DNA of 64,000 nucleotides from Tillandsia leiboldiana (lineage: Eukaryota > Streptophyta > Magnoliopsida > Poales > Bromeliaceae): positions 21,885,471 to 21,949,470 of the forward strand of contig CM055074.1 in the NCBI GenBank assembly GCA_029204045.2. The letters run 5' to 3'. How positions within the stretch are numbered: position 1 is the stretch's first letter; every line of letters begins with the position of its first letter. Below are positions 1 to 8,568 of the stretch, in pieces. Made by a program: the position numbers and the translations under genes. A model generated the notes under the pieces. That model was not told the origin of the DNA. It saw nothing but the letters and a program-made list of their open reading frames with translations, and ran no database searches.

Positions 1-307
1 GTGACAAAACCCAAAAATACATAAAAGCGCTCAAGTCACTCATCTTAAACCAAAAAGTCGAAATTCAATGTTATCACCAAAACATTGATTTTCTTTGCGT
101 GAAAGATCCAATAAATACAAAATTACATTTGAACCAAACAGTCCTAGAACATACTCTATGACTTAGGACTTGGAGTCTTAAAGTGATGTAATTCCTGCAA
201 AACAAAACTCCAAACAAAATCAAACGTTAGTCGTTAGAAATTAGAATCCTACATTTGATTCGTCCTTTTGGTTCTTTTGTTTTTCGGCTCTTTCAGTCCT
301 TTCTTTA

Positions 308-426
308 TCTCCCCCTATCATGAGCATCTCTAACATGTTCTCCATGTTCTCCATGTTCTCCCCCTGTCTTGAGCATTTATGTTCTCCCCCTTTGTGATAC
401 GATCATTAATTTCTGTTCTCCCCCTT
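308..426 (-). repeat. Multiplied polypurine-tract motifs of D
   Basis: The plus-strand motif TCTCCCCCT occurs near 308, 357, 383 and 417; on the element's strand it reads AGGGGGAGA. The same core forms the real polypurine tract next to the 3' LTRs of A, B, C and E. Repeated polypurine tracts upstream of the 3' LTR are a reported hallmark of Sireviruses. Confidence 0.75.
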
Positions 427-766
427 TTTGTCAAAAATTGTCAAACAGTGAACATACTAGACAAAAGGAAATCACTAACAGCATTAGTTCATAGAGAAAG
501 AGAGATAAAAGCTCAGTTCCGGTATATAACAAAAATGCAGATTGCGTACCTGTACCAGAAATCAAATAATTTCTTGAAACAAATCCAGATTTTGGAATCT
601 TTTCAAATATCGATTTGTATTCCATCAAGAAATCAATTTAAGTGCTTTAAACAATGAATTCAATCCAATTAATTTCACGAAATTAAAAAGATTTACTCCT
701 CAATCATGAAAAACAAAGGTAAAGCATTATAAACAGTTTTTCATGTTGTCCATAAGAACCAGAAAA

Positions 767-1650
767 AGTATGTAAGCACTTTAGCGCATCAACTTTAAAC
801 AAAAGTCATCGTTTCATGCAACAAGAAATAGATTATACCAAATCTATCAAAAATACTCAAAAATGAAACGAAAATTTATGGAAATTAAAACCCTTAAAGT
901 TGATCAACTTCAAACACATCTAACATGATCTTATGCGTAATGCCTTTATCAAATCATCAATTTGGTAAAGAAAATGAAATACCAAGATCAATAGATGTTT
1001 GAAATCCCAAATAAATTATATAATGTATCTAGTCAATCTGTTGAAGAGAGTGGCTCTTTGAGCATCTTTCATTAAAAAATCCCACCTTATACCAACCTTG
1101 AAATTTGACAGAGTCAAGTATTTCAATCAGCATTTTATTTAATCAAAAATTACAAAACCATGCTTGGTATACATGTGGTAGCTGCACACAGTACTCGGAC
1201 GACCGAGGTGGTAGCTCTTTCCTCCATGTGGTGGTAGTTTTCACACTCCTCATTGGGATGTAACTCTTTCCACATCTTTTGAGCATAATACTTTTTTTTG
1301 ACTCCCCCTCAATTGGCTATCAATTATTTAAGATATAAAGTATTCAGCCAAATATTGATCTCGATTTCATACTCGACTAAATAGTCAAATAAGATAAAAA
1401 CTATACCAAGAGATCATTGAGAGAGAAATTGACTTTGATCACTTAAAAGATGACTTAATTAACATAAATGATCATTGCAACATCGAAATATTATGATGTC
1501 AAAAGCATAATAGATTTCTAAATGCGTGAAAAGATGCAATTAAAGTCAATATGACCAATGCTCCAAGATTATGATTATGGAGTAAAGTTGATAATCCATA
1601 TAAAATTAATTTGGAGTGAATGAACGTGAAACCCTTTTTATTCAATGTAC
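767..1650 (-). other. Conserved noncoding block shared by gag-only and full elements (copy D)
   Basis: Begins around the words GTATGTAAGCAC and runs past the GTGGTAGCTGCACACAGTAC segment at about 1178. The same block is at about 23426-24290 (C), 31451-32260 (A) and 58917-59735 (E). In A and E it lies between the pol stop and the promoter region of the 3' ORF. It has no conserved reading frame. Its retention in elements that lost pol suggests a cis-acting role, but that is inference. Confidence 0.7.
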
Positions 1651-1782
1651 TTGTTCGTTAAAAACCTTTTGTTCAAGAACAAAACATAAAACCAAGAGCA
1701 TTGAAAAAAAACATGTAATGCAAAGATTAAGAAAAATATGAAGGGAAAACCAATCAAAGCATTACATACAGTCATAAGCTAT

Positions 1783-3744
1783 TTAGAACTTAAGACAAGG
1801 AAAGATATCACCTTTCCGAATCCAAAATCGTCGGATTTTGGGTTGTCTTGATTCATTGTGGTTGGGAGATGATAGCTTTGACTGTTGATCCACCTTAGGT
1901 CTTTGCCTCGCAGTGATCCACTTGTATGATTGATGACGTGGCTCGGACCTTTGGTGGGTTGAGTGAACTCCTTTGACTTGATGTGTCTTTTGATTCCGTT
2001 GAGTTCGCTCCGTAGATGAAGTTGCCGAAGGACTGTTCTTTCTCTTTTTCGGGCAATTCTTCACCAAATGTCCTTCAAGTCCACATAAGTGACAAGTTCT
2101 TCCTTTCAATTTTATTGTGGAACTTGAAGCATTCACAGTTTGGTTCTTTTTGAATCCCAAACCAACCTTGTTTGTTTGACCTAATCCGGACATACACTCA
2201 AGTTTCTTGGAATCGGTTGAAATCCTTTGTATGTCGGATTTAAGTTGATGAACTTGTTTGGTCAATGCTTGGTTGGTGACATGAATCTCCTCAAACTGTT
2301 TTTCTAGAAAACCAATCTTTTCCATATATGATTTAGCGTTTGTCTCTGATTGGTTTAGCTTTTCTTGGAGGATTTTATTGTTATTCAATAAACGTCCTTG
2401 TTCCTCCTCGAGATCATGAAGTTTTATCTTTAAAGCATGATTCTCGTCTTGATTCTCAAGTCGTTGCTTCCTCAACTTCTTGATATGCTTGGCCATCTTC
2501 TTAGATTCCGCAAGAGGTTGTTGATATGCCTCAACGAGTTCTTCTTCGTCCGACTCCCCCTCACTTGATGACTCTCCGTTGGATGTTGATGTTTCATGCA
2601 AAATCAAAGGAATAGAGTCAGTGATTAAAGATGATAAACAAAAATTAGAGGAGGAAATTTGAGAGGCAAGTAAGGCAACAGCTTTTTCCTCTTTACTTGA
2701 GGTCGATTCATTAGAAGTAGAATCGTCCCAAGTTTTCGCTTGCAAAGCCTTCTTTTTATATGATTTCGGAGAAGGACAATCCGTTGAAAAATGGCCGTAG
2801 CCTTTGCATCGATAGCATTGGATTTCCCCTTCGAAATCATCTTTTTCTTTTTGTTTAGAAGGTTTTGCAACGCCTTTGAGATTAGAGGATTTAGAACCCG
2901 ATGATCCTTTAGATGGTTTCGTGGATGAAGATCCATCGGTTCGATTCTTCCAAAATTTCCGACGAAATTTCTTTGTGATCCGCGCCAATTGTTCTTCAAA
3001 ATCGGCAAAAGAGATTTCATCGTCGGAACTTGATTCGCTATCTTCTTCCTTTGTTGATTTGAATGCAATACCTGTAAGCTTAGAAGAAGACTTGGAAGAA
3101 ACTTGATTAGTAGGAAAAGTCATTTCATAAGTTTGCAAAGCACCTACTAATTCCTCTACACTCATCTCATCCGGATGACTAACGGTTTCAATGGCGGTAA
3201 CCTTTGCCCTAAACCGTTCCGGAAGAGTCCGAAGTATCTTTCTTACAATTTTCGACTCCGGGATCTTTTCTCCTAAATTAGCACATGTATTTATTACATC
3301 TTGAAGTCTAGTGTAATAATCTGTAAACAATTCATGCTCTTCCATATGAATAGAGTCAAATTGACTTGTAAGCATCTGGAGCTTTTGAATTTTTACAAGA
3401 TTAGTACCCTCATGTGTAATTTTGAGAATATCCCAAATTTCCTTCGCGGTTTCACACGCAGAAATTCGTGTAAATTCAGTCGAGGAAAGAGAATTAAATA
3501 GAGCGTTCATACCTTTCCCATTGTAAGAAGATCTTTCGAGTTCCTCTTTGGACCATCTAGAGCGAGGTTTTGGGGTAGTAGAATTTCCTACTTCCTCAAC
3601 AGGATGCACCCAACCGTATTCCACGGATTGCCATACCCGCTCATCAATTGCGATGAGAAAAGCCCTCATCCGCACTTTCCAATAAGCATAATTAGTCCCA
3701 ACAAAAAGAGGAGGTCTATAAATATTACCACTTTCACCCGACAT
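1783..3744 (-). CDS. gag: Copia (Sirevirus-type) Gag, intact, 653 aa
   Basis: Structural protein that would form the virus-like particle and bind RNA. The start chosen is ATG at 3744, whose MSGESGNIYRPP N-terminus is shared by the sister copies; the frame stays open further upstream only by reading through the primer site into the LTR. Visible in order: a copia-type capsid region (UBN2-like, about residues 1-200, with CETAKEIWDILK and LRTLPERFRAKVTAIE), an acidic-serine stretch, a CCHC zinc knuckle at about 309-322 (CYRCKGYGHFSTDC), a long heptad-like coiled coil at about 396-508, a second CCHC knuckle at about 550-563 (CHLCGLEGHLVKNC), and a basic tail. It ends GDIFPCLKF-stop, just where protease coding begins in A. 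A large Gag with a coiled coil is typical of Sireviruses. No stop or frameshift is seen. Confidence 0.92.
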   Translation of the reverse strand: MSGESGNIYRPPLFVGTNYAYWKVRMRAFLIAIDERVWQSVEYGWVHPVEEVGNSTTPKPRSRWSKEELERSSYNGKGMNALFNSLSSTEFTRISACETAKEIWDILKITHEGTNLVKIQKLQMLTSQFDSIHMEEHELFTDYYTRLQDVINTCANLGEKIPESKIVRKILRTLPERFRAKVTAIETVSHPDEMSVEELVGALQTYEMTFPTNQVSSKSSSKLTGIAFKSTKEEDSESSSDDEISFADFEEQLARITKKFRRKFWKNRTDGSSSTKPSKGSSGSKSSNLKGVAKPSKQKEKDDFEGEIQCYRCKGYGHFSTDCPSPKSYKKKALQAKTWDDSTSNESTSSKEEKAVALLASQISSSNFCLSSLITDSIPLILHETSTSNGESSSEGESDEEELVEAYQQPLAESKKMAKHIKKLRKQRLENQDENHALKIKLHDLEEEQGRLLNNNKILQEKLNQSETNAKSYMEKIGFLEKQFEEIHVTNQALTKQVHQLKSDIQRISTDSKKLECMSGLGQTNKVGLGFKKNQTVNASSSTIKLKGRTCHLCGLEGHLVKNCPKKRKNSPSATSSTERTQRNQKTHQVKGVHSTHQRSEPRHQSYKWITARQRPKVDQQSKLSSPNHNESRQPKIRRFWIRKGDIFPCLKF

Positions 3745-3764
3745 GATAGATAAACCTAAAACCC

Positions 3765-3776
3765 GCTCCGATACCA
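3765..3776 (-). other. Primer-binding site of D
   Basis: The minus strand reads TGGTATCGGAGC two bases inside the 5' LTR. It matches the usual plant initiator-Met tRNA primer site TGGTATCAGAGC except for one base (G for A). Confidence 0.85.
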
Positions 3777-3778
3777 AT

Positions 3779-5173
3779 TGTAGGTTTTTATAGTATCCAC
3801 AAGGATCTAAATAGGTACTATCAAACAACTAGAGGGGGGGTGAATAGGTGTAATACTTATAAAACCAAATCTCAGTGCAAAATAAAAACCAATGCGAAAA
3901 ATAAAAACAGCACACCGAGATATACGTGGAAACTCCAATCCAGGAGAAAAACCACGGGACCAACACGCAATAACAATCCACTAAGAATAGAAGAATAACA
4001 AGGTGATTACCGACTCCATGGACTCAACCCCTCCTTCAGCTTCTTCGGACCTTGCGCTGAACGGTTGGATGTCCACGCAATAACAATCCACTAAGAAAAG
4101 AAGAATAACAAGGTGATTACCGTCTCCACAGATTTAACCCCTCCTTCAATTTCTTCGGACCTCGCGCTCCACCGATTGCACGTCCACTGCACACGTTCAA
4201 ATCAACAAACGCCACTCGAATCCACGAGCACACGTTTCGAATCCACGAAACGCCTTTAGCACACCGAATCCACGATGCCACGTCGAATCCACGACGCAAA
4301 CTCAGTCGATAAGAATATTGACTTCGATGGTGATCCTTTGCTTAGATTCTCATTGAGGAACCGTAGAAGAAATCTCTAAGCAAAGATTAGATCAATTCGA
4401 CAAAAGATATGTTCTTGAAAGAACCATCGAATTGACCTAAAAGCGGCTATAAAGAAGATCGATAAAAACCTAGCCTCTAGGGTTGCTCTCAAGAGTTTTA
4501 TAAATTGATCGGCCGTAGCTCCCCCGTTTTTGAGAAACTCTAAATGTCTATTTATAGTTTAGAAACCTTTGGAAAGAGATAAGAATCAAAAACTTACCTT
4601 ATCTGGAAATTTTCAGGACGGCGATCCGGATCGGATTTACTGCGATCCGGATCGTCGTAGCGAGTTAGACAATTCCAGAAAAACAAGGGTTCGGGATCCG
4701 GATTGAAAAGCCCGATCCGGATCGCTCATGTATTCCAGCAAATACCCATGTTCGGGATCAGGATCGAAATGGCCATGATCCGGATCGGATTTGCCAATGA
4801 ACAATCACCCTTCGGGATCCGGATTGGACTGTCTGATCGGGATCCTGAACATGACCCATGTCCAGTTCTTGATTTTTATGCAATTAAAAATTCATCCAAG
4901 TGTTTCTACACTATAAGAAAGTATTCGGATCACCACAATTATTTAGTTAAACATACCTGATCCTCTTGAATAGTTTCTTCTTGAGATTGATGTAACTGAT
5001 CCATAATTCTTCAACTTCAATCTTCAAGACTCAAGACACTGAGTGTCAAATTGAGCTCTTGTTGAATCTTCTCTAAGTCTTTGAATGCTGATTGACAATT
5101 TGATCCCTTTAAGACTCCGACTCAACACACTGACTTGACTCACGAAATATGCCGACACCAAAATGCCGTAACA
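3779..5173 (-). repeat. 5' LTR of D (1395 bp)
   Basis: Bounded by TGTAGG at the plus-strand left and CCGTAACA at the right (TG...CA termini). It contains a 110-bp tandem duplication (3965-4074 and 4075-4184), an array of GAATCCACG words (about 4190-4295), a TATA box on the minus strand, and an array of GATCCGGATC palindromes (about 4620-4850). Its architecture is the same as the C LTRs. Confidence 0.92.
4549..4556 (-). promoter_or_regulatory. TATA box in D 5' LTR
   Basis: The minus strand reads TATAAATA, downstream of the palindrome array. The same box sits in the LTRs of A (38220-38227), B (16621-16628 and 27993-28000), C (27199-27206) and E (55576-55583). Confidence 0.65.
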
Positions 5174-6777
5174 AACCGAGCTTGCTCCGCCGCCGTCGTC
5201 ACCTTGCCCTGTCGCCGGGCACGGGTTCAGGTGAGTTTGTTATGAGATTTAGCAACTTTTTGGTCAAGTGGTTGAGTCCCAGAAGCCCTGGTTGGATGGT
5301 CACAAATTTCAAAGCTTTAGCCACCATATCTTCTTCATGCTTGCGGCCAACCTGGGGAGCAAGGTTGCCCCAAACTTGCTGGAGATGCTCCAGCAACCCT
5401 CTGGAAGTTTTCCTTCCAAGTTAGAGGGGCTCAGGTGCAATATCTGCAGAGAACTGGCTTGGGTTTTGGTTTAGGTATAGTTGTATGGATGGTGCACACC
5501 AACTGTTTGTGTTAATGCCACAGTGAGATTTTATATGGAATTAGGGTTTGAGAATAAAATGAAAGTTGCACCTTTATGTCCCCTGAGCCTGATGCTCACT
5601 TTAGATCAAAGCAGATCTGTGTGGAATTGTGAATGGAGCATTGTTGTCGTGTTAGAAAGCAAAGGTTTTGGATCTGCTTGATCCAGCAGTTCTGGGCTGC
5701 ACTTGGGCAAGCCCCTGTGTCCCTGAGGTGCTCTGAGCAAAATGCTCAGGTTGGTTTGCAAACAACACATGTGTTTTAAAGAGATTTGTATTTAAAAGCC
5801 TTAAATAAAGAAGTTTGGCCATAGGTTTGTTTTGGGCTGTTTGCGAAGCCGCGACAGTGAGTTCCTAGCTATTTTGGGGTCACTGGACGCGATGCTCGCG
5901 TCGGATTTGGGTTTTGTTGAGCCAAAGAAATAAAAATGCCTTTAGGCTATGTTAGAAGAGTGAATTATGGCCCGAAGTTTTCCTCGGGTTCCGTGCTGCT
6001 GCAAATGGGTGAGCACGGTGTTCAGCGAGTCGAGGGTCACCTACTGGAGGTGACGGTTCATAAAAATATTATTCCAGTTAAGAGAACGAGCGAAAACGGC
6101 TCTTTAAAAGCATTAAAAGTGCGATTTCTGAAAACCCTAAGGGTCTAAATGCAAATGTAACAGTGTTTACTGCCTAGGGCAGTGTGTATATGATTCCTAA
6201 ACTTTTCTTTAGGAATCCTACGGCTCCCGTTGAGCGGAAATCGGATATCGGTCCGAGAATCGGCAAAATCGTTGATTTAACGGCATCCCGGTGGCAATCG
6301 CGCAATTCGGGAAATTGCGGCGATTTCACCTAGCCGACTATTGTGTCCCAGTAGAATCTGGTTGAGCCAGCGGCAAAGTGTTAAAACCGAGTCTCCCGAA
6401 AATCCAAAAGGAATTCCCGAGAGGGGCATTTTGGTAATTTTATTACCATAAGGTTGTAACTAGCCAAGTGATATCGTCAAGTGTTATGGTTGGAACATTC
6501 CAACGCTGTAGATGAAATAGGATTCTGCTATTCGGGTCTAGGTGAGTTGTTGGTCGGGTTTGAGTTTCCCCTGATCAGTATTTTTGATTCAGGTTGGCAC
6601 AGTTTTCGAGCTTTCTTTTGGAGTCGAAAGTTCACCTGCAAACGACAGGTGGGTTTATCTTCGGTCCGGGCTTTATCATTTCGGCCCTCTGGGGTATAGT
6701 ATTGGTTGGACCCCTGTTCTTGTAGCCTAGTTGAGAATTGAGCCTGTCTTCTTTTTGATCAGTTTTAATTTTTCTAT

Positions 6778-7885
6778 AAACATGTTTTTAGTCAACCAAT
6801 GTTTTGTCTCCAAGCATCGCAGAGTCGCCGGAGTCTGTTCTTGTTTGATAGGACGAAGGCATAGCTCTTCGAGGTTTGGACATAAAACATGTTTTCAAAA
6901 TGTTTTCCTAAAAATATTTTTAGTTTTGCAAGATTGATTCTCAGTTGCTTCCAGATATTATGACTCTATTCCTGGACATTTGCCATGCCTGATTGGTCAT
7001 TAGCTAGCTTGCACATTTATACTTGATTATCAGTATATCTTGATCCATGTTCTAGTTGTTATTGATTATATTCTACATGTGATTGGGATTTAGTGGCTAT
7101 TCTGCATTGCACCCTTGTTGGGATTTTGGTCATTTCTAGTTTGCATACCTGTTTATCAGTACTCCCTGATTATTTCTGATCCATGCTATAGTAGTTGATG
7201 ATTATTCCTGCATATGAGTTGAGATTCAGTCGATTCTGATATTGCATCCTTGATTAGATTAGTTGATGATTATTCCTGCATGTGAGTTGAGATTCAGTTG
7301 ATTCAGTTATTGCATTCCTGTTGGAACTATTCTGGCTTAGGGTTGATCATTTGAGTTGAGATATCTGTTGGTATACTATTGTTGCATCCCTGTGGGGATT
7401 TCCCGGCTTGTTGCCGATTACCCGGTCAGTGGACCGTGAGCTTGAGCATTCGCATTGATCGCCCGCACCGCTGTACTTCACGCACATATCCGGGGTCGCA
7501 CCCCGTGCGCTTTGTTCTTTACCGGTAAAGTGGTTTGTTGAAAGACCCGTGACCCCCAAGGGGGGAATGTCAGCCAGGTTGGTGCTAGGTTGGGCAGTTT
7601 CCCTGAGGTCTTGTAGACCAATATGGTGGCTTATGATTGGGTAATTTGTTATTTCAGTTGTTGATGCATAGTACCTGTTCAGCATGCTTTCCTGTTGATC
7701 AAATGTTATACTGCTAAACACATGATTTTATTCAACAAATGTTTTTACCCAAGCATCGCAGGGTAGCCTGAGTCTGTTCTTGTTTGATAGGACAAAGGCA
7801 TAGCTCTTCAAGGTTTGGACTTAAAACTTGTTTTCAAAATGGTTTTCTTAAAAAAATATGTGTTTAGCCATGCATGATTGTTTAG
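6778..7885 (+). repeat. Spaced direct duplication inside the gypsy LTR
   Basis: Segments at about 6778-6940 and 7716-7885 are diverged copies of one unit, sharing CAAGCATCGCAG, TTCTTGTTTGATAGGAC and AGGCATAGCTCTTC. Between them, about 7190-7330 holds a shorter repeat with GATTATTCCTGCAT twice. These explain the internal redundancy of this LTR. Confidence 0.7.
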
Positions 7886-8315
7886 CCTGCTTTTATCATA
7901 TCTCATGATTTCCTGGTTTCTAATCCTGTTATCACCCTATGCTTGTTTCAAGATTTTATATAGTTGCTTTTAATTACAGCTCCAGAAAGATATATCTGAT
8001 TATCCTAATATTGTAATTTTTACTATCCTCTAGTATTGTATGCCAGTAGGTACGATCTGCTATTTCTCGGCTCGTCGTGCCCACTGGGATACATGTACAG
8101 TGTATCTCACACCCCCTGGGTGACCATTTTTCAGGTCGATCGGGTGCTGGGATGTCGGGACGTGTTGGTGAGATTCCGTGTTAGCAATCGACCCTGGACA
8201 GCCGTTATTTTTTTTATCAGTTGTCAAGTTGTAATTAATTGTTTTAGTTGTTGTAATATCTTTTAGTTATACGTAGTTTAGACTACTCTGATGTTGTTGT
8301 AAAAGCTTAGCCGTG

Positions 8316-8366
8316 CATATATAGAAAAGGCTCAATCCCAAGGGGGATTGGGACTCTTCTATATAT
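8316..8366 (+). other. Imperfect hairpin near LTR 3' end
   Basis: CATATATAGAA pairs with TTCTATATATG, with a second arm CAATCCC/GGGATTG inside. A structurally equivalent hairpin with different sequence lies at 39525-39571 in F. It is possibly an RNA structure near the LTR 3' processing site (inference). Confidence 0.6.
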
Positions 8367-8464
8367 GTGGCGGTCTGTCATGCCCTGGCTTGGTTTTAAA
8401 ACTCTGATTTGAAAAAAAAAAAAAAAAAAAATTAGACGCTGATTTTTGAACTCGGGGCGTGACA

Positions 8465-8568
8465 GCCAGCCCCGCGCGCGACCCCCCCCCCCCCCCGCTG
8501 CCGCGCGCAGCCAGCCCCACCACACCCCCCCGCGCGAGACCCCCCGCAGCCCCCGCAGCCCACCCCAC
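8465..8568 (+). repeat. C-rich low-complexity spacer
   Basis: A run of 14 or so C residues and CCCGCGCG words lie between the LTR end and the helicase fragment. No gene is supported. Homopolymer length here may be unreliable. Confidence 0.6.

Larger units (their letters stand above)
1..1782 (-). other. 3' noncoding region of element D
   Basis: No coding sequence is supported here. The small ORFs are not kept in the sister copies B and C. The region holds a cluster of extra polypurine-tract copies (308-426) and a block shared with the autonomous-type elements (about 767-1650). It matches C 22598-24437 closely throughout. Confidence 0.85.
1..5173 (-). mobile_element. Gag-only copia element D (Sirevirus-like), 3' LTR off window
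   Basis: Read on the minus strand, the order is 5' LTR (3779-5173), primer-binding site, one gag ORF, about 1.8 kb of noncoding sequence, then the left window edge. By comparison with copy C, base 1 lies about 21 nt inside the element from its polypurine tract. There is no protease, integrase, RT or RNase H. This is the structure of a terminal-repeat-with-gag (TR-GAG) non-autonomous element. The flank at 5174-5178 reads AACCG, the presumed target duplication; its partner is outside the window. D is sister to C, with similar 1.4-kb LTRs and nearly identical gag, and is the only gag-only copy here with an unbroken gag frame. Confidence 0.9.
5174..8464 (+). mobile_element. Plus-strand gypsy-type LTR, left part missing
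   Basis: No gene is supported. The right end is homologous to the LTR ends of element F: a TATATAGA-flanked hairpin, GTGGCGGTCTG, a run of A residues, then CGGGGCGTGACA ending at 8464. About 5936-6060 also resembles the F LTR around its GTGAGCACGG segment. No primer site follows, so this is a solo or 3' LTR, or the adjacent sequence was lost. Element D interrupts its left side. The family call rests only on homology to F. Confidence 0.65.

Noticed and set aside
3745..3828. Upstream extension of the D Gag frame through the primer site into the LTR (28 extra codons)
   Set aside because: The frame is open by chance. The homologous start at MSGESG is shared with B and C, and translation across the primer-binding site is not expected.
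5149..6148. Small plus-strand ORFs after element D (60-90 codons)
   Set aside because: They start within the D LTR or in gypsy LTR sequence; no motif or conserved frame.
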